Source: Helicobacteraceae bacterium UBA6016 (GTDB lineage Bacteria; Campylobacterota; Campylobacteria; Campylobacterales; UBA6016). From it: a DNA stretch of 27,884 nt. Shown here piece by piece: positions 16,666 to 24,527 of this stretch. The position numbers were made by a program, and so were the translations under genes. The stretch's first letter is position 1. Each line of letters opens with the position of its first letter. Under the pieces are notes generated by a model. The model saw only the letters and a program-made list of their open reading frames with translations. It did not search any database and was not told the DNA's origin. Location: assembly GCA_002428055.1 (NCBI GenBank), contig DIZY01000121.1:1-27884 (forward strand). Direction: 5' to 3'.

Positions 16666-17871
16666 TTAAAACTGTAAACAAATATCATAAAAATTATCGC
16701 TGTTCGTTATCGTGTATGTAAATCCTATTTCATACGAAAGTCTGGCAAGGATTTTTTGACCTATTTTTGAGCTGAATAGATATTTTTCGCTCTCTTTTTC
16801 GTTTTTGATACAAATGCTTTTTGCCTCTTTGTTGATGATTATTTCTATCTTGCTCATGCGTGCAGCGTATGTAAGCGCATTTTCTAGAAGAGCTGAGAGC
16901 AGTTTCTCCAGAAGTCTAGGGGCACACCTAAACGCAAAACTCTCTTCGCTTATCGATATATCTATCGCAGCTCTTTTTCTAAGAGCCTCCATCTTTGCTA
17001 AAACAGTGTGAATAGATTGTTTCACATCAAGCTCTTCAGGCTCCTCAAAGTCAAAACTTTCAAAAAAAAGAACATTTTTGAGCTCGTCTGAGAATCTTGT
17101 TATATCCGACTCTATCTCCGATATAAACTTCCCCTTGGCATAATCGGTGTCGTTTTCATACACATCAAGTCGCGCCTTCATAATGGCAAGCGGTGTTTTT
17201 AGCTCATGCGCCACCTCTCGAAATAGCTCTTTTTCTTTTTTACGGTAGTTTTCAAGCCGCATAACCAAGGCAGCAAAAGCATCCGATACTTCACATATTT
17301 CACTGCCACATCTGCTTTTCGCACTCTCAAACCGCTCGCCGTCCTTATACTCCCTGCATCTTTTAGCCAAAAGCGCCAAAGGACGCATAAGCGTCTGGAG
17401 CACAATAAGACCTATAATAAGAATAAGCGCTAAAAACACGACATATCTAAGGAGAAGATTTTTCTCATAGCGAAAGACGGCCTCATCTATCTTATTGCTT
17501 TTACTCATGCAGTGCAGGTATAACCCATTTGCCATCTTATAAGATCCGACGATTTCATTATCATTCCCTGCGTAAACATCTTTTGAGACGACAAAACTGA
17601 TAGAGTGCGCATCGGAATCAGTCAATATTGATATATTGTGCGGTACATTATATAGGTATGAAATATCGGTTTTCTCATCTGTATTTTGCGCCATATACTC
17701 ATCCACACTCTCCATTGCGGCATGTGTCAAAATATTTTGCAAGTCGCTTCTTTTTTCCTCCCTTAGCATATGCGACGCCGTCATAAGGTTAACGGCAAAT
17801 GCGGCGGCTACAAGCACAAAAAAAAGTAAAAGTATTTTTGCCTTTAAAGAAGCAACAATGCTAAATTTCAA
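16666..17871 (-). CDS. Sensor histidine kinase of the efflux operon, degenerate ATP lid
   Basis: This 401-residue membrane kinase has TM1 (about 10-30), a short periplasmic region with L-H-C-M (119-122), TM2 (about 140-162), a HAMP linker and an H-box F-R-E-V-A-H222-E-L-K-T-P-L. The N-box is recognisable (N331), but the usual D-x-G-x-G is replaced by I-K-N-E (355-358). The glycine-rich G2 region is reduced to K-I-G-Q-K-I-L, so ATP binding may be weak or altered. The start is TTG with AGAGGA seven bases upstream and overlaps the regulator gene by 11 bases. It should phosphorylate or dephosphorylate the adjacent regulator in response to a periplasmic, presumably metal, signal. It is the last gene of the efflux unit; I see no clear terminator in 16538-16665. 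Confidence 0.85.
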   Translation of the reverse strand: MKFSIVASLKAKILLLFFVLVAAAFAVNLMTASHMLREEKRSDLQNILTHAAMESVDEYMAQNTDEKTDISYLYNVPHNISILTDSDAHSISFVVSKDVYAGNDNEIVGSYKMANGLYLHCMSKSNKIDEAVFRYEKNLLLRYVVFLALILIIGLIVLQTLMRPLALLAKRCREYKDGERFESAKSRCGSEICEVSDAFAALVMRLENYRKKEKELFREVAHELKTPLAIMKARLDVYENDTDYAKGKFISEIESDITRFSDELKNVLFFESFDFEEPEELDVKQSIHTVLAKMEALRKRAAIDISISEESFAFRCAPRLLEKLLSALLENALTYAARMSKIEIIINKEAKSICIKNEKESEKYLFSSKIGQKILARLSYEIGFTYTITNSDNFYDICLQF

Positions 17872-18508
17872 TCGTATATCCTCTTGTTTTTACTGTTTTC
17901 ATAACTGCAAAACCTAGTTTTTTGCGAACTCTCGCAACCAGCTCATCCACTGCGTTTTGTGTTACATCGGACGGGCGCTCATATATGGCGTCCATTATCT
18001 CCTCCCTGCTTACTACCTCTTGCTTTCTGGATAGTAGATAAAATAAAAGAGAGTGTTCATTGCGACTCATAGCCACGGGGGCTCCATCCTTTGCAACAGT
18101 TTTTTTATCCATATCAATCTCAATATCTCCAAGCTGAATCTTTGAGCCGCTAAAGCGTCTAGAGAGTGCATAGATTCTCGCCTTAAGTTCTTTTATGTCA
18201 AACGGTTTTTCTAGATAATCATCCGCCCCAAACTCCAGCCCTTCAACCTTGTCATCTACGGTAGACATAGCGCTAAGCAGTAAAACAGCACACTGCGGCT
18301 GTTTGTTTTTTGTATAAGATATCAACTCTTTTGCCATATCCACGCCGCTAAACCCTCTATCATATAATGCTACACCATAGCTAAAGCCGTCCACAAACGC
18401 CTTTGCGCTCTCTATATCACCTACCGCATCTACGACGAATTCACTCCCAAGTGAAATACGAAGTAGTTCCAGCAGCTCTTTTTCATCTTCCGCAATTAAT
18501 ATTCTCAT
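17861..18508 (-). CDS. OmpR-family response regulator of the efflux operon
   Basis: This 215-residue protein has a receiver domain (1-120) with acidic pocket E7-D8, phosphoacceptor D50, S79 and K101, then a winged-helix DNA-binding domain (about 124-215) ending R-T-R-G-Y-T-I-E-I-like (K-T-R-G-Y-T). The context around D50 (A-L-Y-D-R-G-F-S-G-V-D) is unusual compared with the common D-L-x-L-P-x-x-D-G. The ATG overlaps the DUF3240 gene stop (ATGA), and the kinase follows with an 11-base overlap. It is likely to control the efflux operon, as CusR or CzcR do in other bacteria. The repeated TCTCAT elements upstream of the operon (24461-24498) are the obvious candidate sites. That link is inference. 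Confidence 0.9.
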   Translation of the reverse strand: MRILIAEDEKELLELLRISLGSEFVVDAVGDIESAKAFVDGFSYGVALYDRGFSGVDMAKELISYTKNKQPQCAVLLLSAMSTVDDKVEGLEFGADDYLEKPFDIKELKARIYALSRRFSGSKIQLGDIEIDMDKKTVAKDGAPVAMSRNEHSLLFYLLSRKQEVVSREEIMDAIYERPSDVTQNAVDELVARVRKKLGFAVMKTVKTRGYTIEI

Positions 18509-18798
18509 ACTTGAATCTCCGCCACATCCACCATAAACACTCGTATACCGCCGTTTTTAAACATAGAAGCAAGCTTGAGTGACACACTATCGCAATCATC
18601 TTTTTCCAAAACAAGCCGGAACATCCCAAACTCTCGTCTTGCAGTCACCTGCTCAACATCACTTTTTAACAATGCGGCCGATGAGTAGCCGCTACACTCG
18701 AAATAATAAAAATCGGCGATTCCTTCTTCTAACAAAAAATCAACGACACCGTCTTTAAGTCCGGCTTCAAAGTAAATATCAACACTTTTTTTATACAT
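18505..18798 (-). CDS. DUF3240 family protein, PII-like small protein linked to RND pump
   Basis: This 97-residue cytosolic protein starts M-Y-K-K-S-V-D-I-Y-F and contains V-D-F-L-L-E-E (18-24), a central A-R-R-E-F-G-M-F-R-L-V-L strand, and an end segment G-G-I-R-V-F-M-V-D-V-A-E-I. This matches the DUF3240 family (PF11582), which I recall as having a ferredoxin-like fold related to PII and CutA proteins. PII-like proteins next to heavy-metal RND pumps have been reported, so it may sense a metal or nucleotide and modulate the pump. The frame is open to 18915, but that extension only mirrors the pump gene; the ATG at 18798 has AGAGGA upstream. It overlaps the pump gene by eight bases and the regulator gene by four. 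Confidence 0.72.
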   Translation of the reverse strand: MYKKSVDIYFEAGLKDGVVDFLLEEGIADFYYFECSGYSSAALLKSDVEQVTARREFGMFRLVLEKDDCDSVSLKLASMFKNGGIRVFMVDVAEIQV

Positions 18799-21700
18799 GT
18801 ATTTTTCCTCTAATATAGAGCATTCTAAAGGCCGGAGGCAAAATAAGCAGTGTAAGCGCCGTCGAAGTAACCAAGCCCCCAAGCACAACGATAGCAAGCG
18901 GTCTTTGTATCTCACTTCCTACGCCAGAGGCAAATAGAAGCGGCAAAAGCCCCAAGGCCGCTATAAAAGCGGTCATAAGCACCGGACGAAGTCTTCTTCT
19001 AGCACCCTCTCTTACGGCGTCATCTATCAAATACCCCTCTTTTAGTAGCGATACAAAATAACTCACCATGACGACTCCGTTTAGCACCGCTATACCAAAA
19101 AGAGCTATGAAACCCACGGAGGCAGGAACAGAGAGATACTCGCCGGAAACAAACAAAGATATAATACCGCCCGTTATCGCAAAAGGAATATTGAGCAATA
19201 CAAGTAGCGTAAGCGAAACTGAGCCGAATGTAAAAAATAGTATCATAAAAATTACGCCGATACTAATCGGTATAACCGTAGCAAGCCTAGCAGAGGCTCT
19301 CTGTTGGTTTTCAAACTCGCCGCCATACTCTATCTTATAGCCGTACGGCAACTTGATTTGAGAAGCGATTTGCGCTTTCGCCTCTTCCACAAAGCCAACC
19401 AAATCCCTGTTTTCAACATCGGCACGAACTACGCTAACACGACTTCCCTTCTCCCTCTCTATTTTTACGGGTCCCTCCACCTGCCTTATATCGGCTATCG
19501 AAGAGATTGGCACCGATATGCCTTCTTCAAGCGGAATTTCAAGCGAACCAAATAGTGCGGCATCATTCGATATATTTCTATCCATTCTCATAACAACCGG
19601 AACTCTTGTGTTTTCTAGCGGAATATAGTCTATAATAACACCCTCTAACGATGTCTTTAGAAATTTTTGTAACTGAGCTGTATCAACGCCAACTTTTGAC
19701 GCCTCTAGGCGCTTTGGCTCTACCAGCAGATAAGCAAGTCCTTCGTTTTGGGGATAAAACACATCCGATGAACCTTTTATATGCTGCAATATGTCCGCCG
19801 TATGCTTGCTTATCTCGTTTAGTTTGTTTATATCCGTTCCGTATATTTTTACCGCCAAATCGCCTCTAGAACCCGTAAGCATCTCTGAAATCCTCATCTC
19901 AATAGGCTGCGTAAAACCAAAACTAATACCGACAAAACCGGACAATGAGGCTTTTATTTTTTCTTTTATCTCCTCTTTATCTTTTGCCGCCCGCTCCTTT
20001 TGCGGTTTGAGCGTTATAAATGTATCGGTCTGATTAAGCCCCATCGGATCCAAGCCAAGCTCGTCTGAACCGCTACGGGCTATTATTTTATCCACCTCCG
20101 GCACATTTTGTTTTATCGCTTTTTGTATCGCAAGGTTAAGCTCTCTTGATTTCTCTAGCGATATGGACGGGGCTGTTTCTACGCTTAGTATCAAATCCCC
20201 CTCATCGAGCGTAGGCATAAACGCTTTTCCGACGAACGGAAACATAGATAGACTAAGCGTCAAAAACACAAGCGCCCCCGCAAACAACTTTTTGCTATCC
20301 GCCATCGCAAACCGTAGCAGAGACTCATAGCGAGCAGCGAAAAACTTATCGAGTCTTGTTTGGGCATGCGGCGTATTTTTTAGCAAAAATGAGCAAACAA
20401 CCGGAATAACCGTCAAGGAGAGCGCCAAAGAGCCAAACATCGCAAAAACAATAGTAAGAGCAACGGGCGCAAACAGCTTTCCTTCTAATCCCTCAAGCGT
20501 CAAAAGCGGCAAAAAGACAACCGCTATGATGAGTATCCCGCTAAATACCGCTCCACTTACCTCTTTTGCCGCTCTGTAGACGACATGCGATTTTGGCAGA
20601 GCCCCGTTTGCGCTCGATAGTTTCGAAAAAGCATTCTCCACGATCACAACCGCGGAATCCACCAACATACCGACCGCTATGGCGAGCCCACCGAGACTCA
20701 TTAGATTTGCGCTAAGCCCAAATCGTTCCATCATAACGAACGCAAATGCCAAAGATAACGGCAAAATAATACTCACCGACACAGCAGCCCTAATGTCTCC
20801 CAAAAATAAAAACAGTAAGACGACAACCAGCACAACGGCTTCCAAAAGTGATTTTGAAACCGTATCAACAGCCTTTTGCGTCAAATTGCTCCTATCGTAA
20901 AACGGCTCTATATATACGCCTTTCGGAAGCGACGACTTTAATGCTTCTATAGATGCTTTTAGCTCTTTTATGGTCTCTTTGGCGTTTGCGCCTTTAAGCG
21001 TCAGCACCAAACCCTGCGTCGCTTCGCCCTCGCCATTTTTTGTCACAAATCCCATTCTTGTGAGAGAATCGTCTTTTACATTGCAGAAATCACCGACCCT
21101 AAGTAGTCCATTGTGCGAATGAATTGCGATATTGGCTATTTCGGCTGGAGACTTGACGCCGCTTTCGACCTTAACAACAAGAGCTTCTTCGTCTTTGCCG
21201 ATTTTCCCGGCGCCGTCATTTGAAAGATTAGAACCTATCGCCTCCTCTAGCGCAGACATCGTAACGCCAAGCCGCCTCATAACCGCAGCATCCGGCTCTA
21301 CTACTATGGCTCTTGCCTCGCCGCCCAAAGAGTTGACATCGGCCACCCCTTTGACGCCTCGAAGAGCCGGGCGAATAATAAAATCCAAAATATCTCGTTT
21401 TTGCTTTTGACTAATATTCCCCTCAACCGTAAACATAAATGCTTCACCCAAGGGCGTCGTAATGGGCGCCATACCGCCGGTAACGCTTTTTGGCAGTGAC
21501 CCCATCGCAGCCGACAGTTTCTCGGCGACCTGTGCTCTCGCTTTATATACATCTGAGCCGTCGGCAAAATCTATCGTAATATCGGCAATGCCGTATTTGG
21601 AAACGCTTTTTAGAAGTTTTTGATGCTCTATGCCTGAAAGTTCCGCCTCAAGAGGCTTGACGACTCTACTTTCCACCTCCTGCGGAGCGAGACCTGGAGC

Positions 21701-21859
21701 TTTTAGGATTATTTTTACTTGCGTAGAAGAGATATCCGGAAAAGCGTCTATTGGAATTTTGACAAACGAATACGCTCCGTATACAAAAAGCACCAGCGAA
21801 CAAAGAAGAACAACTGTGCGCTGTTTTAGTGAAAACTCTATCAGTTTGTTTAGCATCAC
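18791..21859 (-). CDS. Heavy-metal efflux RND pump (CusA/CzcA family)
   Basis: This 1022-residue inner-membrane pump is full length for the HME-RND family. Typical segments include P-I-D-A-F-P-D-I-S (36-44), L-P-L-S-L-A-F-A (367-374), and a T-Q-P-I-E-M-R-I-S-E-M-L-T-G region. In TM4 the proton-relay segment reads A395-V-G-M-L-V-D401-S-A-V-V-I-V-E408-N. D401 and E408 are kept, while the first Asp of CzcA-type pumps is Ala, as in Cu/Ag pump CusA. The porter region instead looks CzcA-like and lacks an obvious Met triad, so the metal is uncertain. The start is GTG at 21859 (GTGA overlap with the adaptor) or ATG at 21856. It works with the two genes upstream to span the envelope. Confidence 0.93.
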   Translation of the reverse strand: MMLNKLIEFSLKQRTVVLLCSLVLFVYGAYSFVKIPIDAFPDISSTQVKIILKAPGLAPQEVESRVVKPLEAELSGIEHQKLLKSVSKYGIADITIDFADGSDVYKARAQVAEKLSAAMGSLPKSVTGGMAPITTPLGEAFMFTVEGNISQKQKRDILDFIIRPALRGVKGVADVNSLGGEARAIVVEPDAAVMRRLGVTMSALEEAIGSNLSNDGAGKIGKDEEALVVKVESGVKSPAEIANIAIHSHNGLLRVGDFCNVKDDSLTRMGFVTKNGEGEATQGLVLTLKGANAKETIKELKASIEALKSSLPKGVYIEPFYDRSNLTQKAVDTVSKSLLEAVVLVVVLLFLFLGDIRAAVSVSIILPLSLAFAFVMMERFGLSANLMSLGGLAIAVGMLVDSAVVIVENAFSKLSSANGALPKSHVVYRAAKEVSGAVFSGILIIAVVFLPLLTLEGLEGKLFAPVALTIVFAMFGSLALSLTVIPVVCSFLLKNTPHAQTRLDKFFAARYESLLRFAMADSKKLFAGALVFLTLSLSMFPFVGKAFMPTLDEGDLILSVETAPSISLEKSRELNLAIQKAIKQNVPEVDKIIARSGSDELGLDPMGLNQTDTFITLKPQKERAAKDKEEIKEKIKASLSGFVGISFGFTQPIEMRISEMLTGSRGDLAVKIYGTDINKLNEISKHTADILQHIKGSSDVFYPQNEGLAYLLVEPKRLEASKVGVDTAQLQKFLKTSLEGVIIDYIPLENTRVPVVMRMDRNISNDAALFGSLEIPLEEGISVPISSIADIRQVEGPVKIEREKGSRVSVVRADVENRDLVGFVEEAKAQIASQIKLPYGYKIEYGGEFENQQRASARLATVIPISIGVIFMILFFTFGSVSLTLLVLLNIPFAITGGIISLFVSGEYLSVPASVGFIALFGIAVLNGVVMVSYFVSLLKEGYLIDDAVREGARRRLRPVLMTAFIAALGLLPLLFASGVGSEIQRPLAIVVLGGLVTSTALTLLILPPAFRMLYIRGKIHV

Positions 21860-22905
21860 TCAAAACCCATTCCGCTAAGAGCGCCTTTAAGATTGACTAT
21901 TCCGCCTACAGCAACCTCGGAGCCTACACTTACACTGCCGGGTCTTATATATATTCCCTCCTTAGTCTCTGTCACAACGGATACTTTTTTTGCTTCAAAG
22001 CCGCCTTTTGTTCTAACAAAACAAACGGTTTCGTTTTTATACATCGTTACGGAGGAGCGTGGCAACATTATGCTTTTGGCTCCGTCTCCGGCTTGTATGA
22101 AAAATTCAGCGGTCATACCGGCCCTAAAACTGCCCGGTGCGGCTGTTACCTTAACAACGCCTCTTGCGGAAGCGCTCGTTTCATCAACTCCGCTTGAAAC
22201 GGCAGTAAGTACGCCGATTTTTGCTCCTTTTTTATCGGTAACTATGGCGCCTTTTTTGATAACTCCTAGATAATGAGGCGGCACCTTAATATATGCCAGC
22301 ATAAACGAAGTATCAGAAATTTTCAAATAAGGAACAAACGGCTCTATCTTCTGCCCACCGTTTTTGGGAGCCAAAGTCACCGTACCGCTTGCTTTGGCTC
22401 GTACCGTAAAGACGCCATCGGTAGCTGGTGATACGCCTGCCGATCTAAAACGACTTTCGAGCTCTGCAACCTTTGAAGTAAGCGCCGCCGCTTCAAATAC
22501 ACTTTTTTGATACTCTCTGTATGAAATCACCCCGTCCTTATAAAGAGCCTCATCTTTTTTTGCATTAGAAGACAATCCCGCAAGGCGATTTTTCGCCTCT
22601 TTTAGTTCAAATGCATCCGCCATAAGCGAAGCAGACGACAATACGCATATTGCATCATTTCTCTGCACGCTATCTCCGGCTGTTTTTATCTGCTTCAAAG
22701 CAACCGCATCCGCAGAAAGAACATAGACATAAGATTTTGTGTCATCATAATCAAAATTCCCAATCAGCGGTCCTATACTTTCATAAACACCCGATGTGAC
22801 TGGCTTTACGGCTATGCCGGCTTTTTTGAGTCCGGCTTCGCTTATTACTATTTGAGCCAGGGAGAGTGTTGCCGATAACGCCAATATGGCAAGCTTTTTT
22901 ATCAT
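21856..22905 (-). CDS. Periplasmic adaptor (membrane fusion protein) of the RND pump
   Basis: This 349-residue exported protein has a signal peptide (about 1-17, cut before Q-I-V-I-S), then a divided lipoyl/barrel-sandwich domain. A coiled-coil hairpin (about 95-150, E-L-K-E-A-K-N-R-L through V-A-E-L-E-S-R) and beta-barrel domains follow, as in HlyD/CusB/CzcB adaptors. It would bridge the RND pump and the TolC-like channel. It lacks the Met-rich N-terminal site of CusB and any His-rich segment, so it gives no clue to the metal. It overlaps the channel gene by four bases (ATGA) and the pump gene by one to four bases. Confidence 0.88.
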   Translation of the reverse strand: MIKKLAILALSATLSLAQIVISEAGLKKAGIAVKPVTSGVYESIGPLIGNFDYDDTKSYVYVLSADAVALKQIKTAGDSVQRNDAICVLSSASLMADAFELKEAKNRLAGLSSNAKKDEALYKDGVISYREYQKSVFEAAALTSKVAELESRFRSAGVSPATDGVFTVRAKASGTVTLAPKNGGQKIEPFVPYLKISDTSFMLAYIKVPPHYLGVIKKGAIVTDKKGAKIGVLTAVSSGVDETSASARGVVKVTAAPGSFRAGMTAEFFIQAGDGAKSIMLPRSSVTMYKNETVCFVRTKGGFEAKKVSVVTETKEGIYIRPGSVSVGSEVAVGGIVNLKGALSGMGFE

Positions 22906-24089
22906 AGAACTCTCCCCAAAGTCGTCTCAAGTCTTGCCGCCTCTTCTATATACTCTTTTTTAAGCGAAACGGTCTGCAATAGCGCATCAAAATATCTATT
23001 TTTAGCCGCCAAAAATTCAAATCTTGAGACAACCCCTCCGTCAAATCCTTTTAGCGCCATATCGTAGAGCCCCTTGTAGTTTTGTTCATTTTTTTGGGCT
23101 AGATTCACCCCATCTTCGATTTTCTTTAGTTTCTCTAGCATTGCTGCCGCATTTAGCTTAATTCTGGAGCCTACTATCTGCTCCTTAGCGCTTTCTGCGT
23201 TTAATTGTGCAGTAAGCATCGCTATCTTCTTCTCGTTTTTGCCGGTAATATGTAGCGGCACCGAAACCATAAAATCAATGCTTTTTTGCGTCTGCTCCTT
23301 CGTATGCCCAACCCCTATGCCGACGCTATCCAAAAACGAGGAACGAAGGACTCCTATCTCGCCTTTTAACTCCTGCGCACGCATCGCAAACATCGCTTTA
23401 TAAGGTGATGAGCGGGAGTATGCATCTAGCGCATGCATGTCAATGTCATAAAAACCGATTTTCAAATCCTTGATATGTACCTCTTCATGGGAAAGTAGTG
23501 CAGAGTGGAGTGATTCTTGAAGTTCTTCAGCCTGAAGTTTGCTTTTTGCGGTTCTGCTCTGAGCATCCCCAACTTCAGCTTCAAATACAGTAAGCTCCAT
23601 ATTAGATATACGGCCGGCGTCAAATTTCTTTTTGGCAAGCCGTAACGCCTCTTTTGCATTATCCTCCCTCTCTTGCTGTGCCGCCAACTCTTCAAGGGAA
23701 AGCAGATAGAGCAGGTACTCTTTTTTAATACCGATTTTAAACGCCGTTTTTTGAAGCCCCAAGGCAAATATCAATGTCTTTTCTTTTGCTTCAAGGCTCT
23801 TTTTTTCAGCGCCTCTATACCACGGTGTTTTGAGTGAGATACCAAGCATTATCGAATTTTCATACGACCCGCTTTGGTCATCGCTTTTTATTTTTCTGCC
23901 TGAAGCCTCAAGAGTTAGAGGCTCCAATGCGCTCACATACTCTTTTTCATACACAAAAGATTTAACATCGGCCTTGGCAGCTGTAATCTCTATAGAGTGC
24001 ATATACGCCTTATCGCAAAACTCTTCAAGCGTCATCGAAGCGCAGAAAAGCGAAGATGCCGTAAGCGCCAAACAAAGAGGCAAACGCAT
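22902..24089 (-). CDS. TolC-family outer-membrane efflux channel
   Basis: This 395-residue protein has a signal peptide (about 1-18) and two repeats of long amphipathic helices typical of outer-membrane efflux proteins (CusC/CzcC/TolC). Examples are A-L-R-L-A-K-K-K-F-D-A-G-R-I-S-N (first repeat) and Y-D-M-A-L-K-G-F-D-G-G-V-V-S-R-F-E (second repeat), the paired sequences before the beta-strands. There is no convincing lipobox, so unlike CusC it is probably not lipidated. AGAGG lies upstream of the ATG inside the end of the PepSY gene, which stops two bases before. It is the outer-membrane exit duct for the adaptor and pump encoded next. Confidence 0.88.
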   Translation of the reverse strand: MRLPLCLALTASSLFCASMTLEEFCDKAYMHSIEITAAKADVKSFVYEKEYVSALEPLTLEASGRKIKSDDQSGSYENSIMLGISLKTPWYRGAEKKSLEAKEKTLIFALGLQKTAFKIGIKKEYLLYLLSLEELAAQQEREDNAKEALRLAKKKFDAGRISNMELTVFEAEVGDAQSRTAKSKLQAEELQESLHSALLSHEEVHIKDLKIGFYDIDMHALDAYSRSSPYKAMFAMRAQELKGEIGVLRSSFLDSVGIGVGHTKEQTQKSIDFMVSVPLHITGKNEKKIAMLTAQLNAESAKEQIVGSRIKLNAAAMLEKLKKIEDGVNLAQKNEQNYKGLYDMALKGFDGGVVSRFEFLAAKNRYFDALLQTVSLKKEYIEEAARLETTLGRVL

Positions 24090-24091
24090 AG

Positions 24092-24439
24092 TTACGCCTC
24101 TTCTTTTAATAGTAGTGCGCCGTTGCCTGCGTCAACAAAGAGCCTATACGGTTTTCCTTCAGCGTCTTTTGCATAAACGACATACATAAGCTCTCCACCC
24201 CTATCTTCAAGGCTTACGGAAGAAGCGGTGTAGCCAATTTTAGTGAGCGACTCTTTTATATCCGTTTTTGAGATTTTAGCGAGGGACGCAAAGTATCTTT
24301 CACCTTCAAGTTTTATGGCTGGATGGTTTTTTTGGTTTCCTAGCGTGTACTTGTTGTGCTTATCTACCGGAATATTGATAGACGAGTCAACCGAACTAAA
24401 AGCGGCGATTGATAGTGATAGTAGTATTAATAGTCTCAT
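24092..24439 (-). CDS. Exported PepSY-like small protein, first gene of the efflux unit
   Basis: This 115-residue protein has a hydrophobic signal sequence (about 1-15) and a PepSY-type ending: I-K-E-S-L-T-K-I-G-Y, then E-L-M-Y-V-V-Y-A-K-D-A-E-G-K-P-Y-R-L, and V-D-A-G-N-G-A-L-L. Periplasmic PepSY proteins are thought to bind and inhibit targets or to modulate metal and peptide stress; several occur in metal-resistance operons. Its role here is unknown. The ATG has AAGGAG six bases upstream. The start codon lies inside an inverted repeat (24434-24466), which may affect translation or regulator binding. It is two bases from the TolC-like gene and almost certainly cotranscribed with it. Confidence 0.78.
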   Translation of the reverse strand: MRLLILLSLSIAAFSSVDSSINIPVDKHNKYTLGNQKNHPAIKLEGERYFASLAKISKTDIKESLTKIGYTASSVSLEDRGGELMYVVYAKDAEGKPYRLFVDAGNGALLLKEEA

Positions 24440-24498
24440 CCGAAACTCCTTGTTTTTTGGATGAGATTGTATCGGTGGTGAATGAGAAAATCATGAGA
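24434..24498 (-). promoter_or_regulatory. Efflux-operon control region: phased TCTCAT repeats and start-codon inverted repeat
   Basis: On the minus strand TCTCAT occurs at 24498-24493, 24487-24482 and 24466-24461, spaced 11 and 21 bases, about one and two helical turns. The third overlaps a possible -10 element TACAAT (24471-24466); no good -35 is seen, as expected for an activated promoter. An inverted copy, GGATGAGA at 24441-24434, contains the ATG of the PepSY gene and pairs perfectly over eight bases with TCTCATCC at 24466-24459, leaving the AAGGAG site in the 17-base loop. The layout suits an OmpR-type regulator; an RNA hairpin would need a start site upstream of 24466. Confidence 0.55.
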
Positions 24499-24527
24499 GT
24501 CAAACCCATAGGGCAAAAAGACGAAAT

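Noticed and set aside
18799..18915. N-terminal extension of the DUF3240 protein to 18915
   Set aside because: It only reads the pump gene in another frame; the family begins at the ATG at 18798, which has an AGAGGA site.
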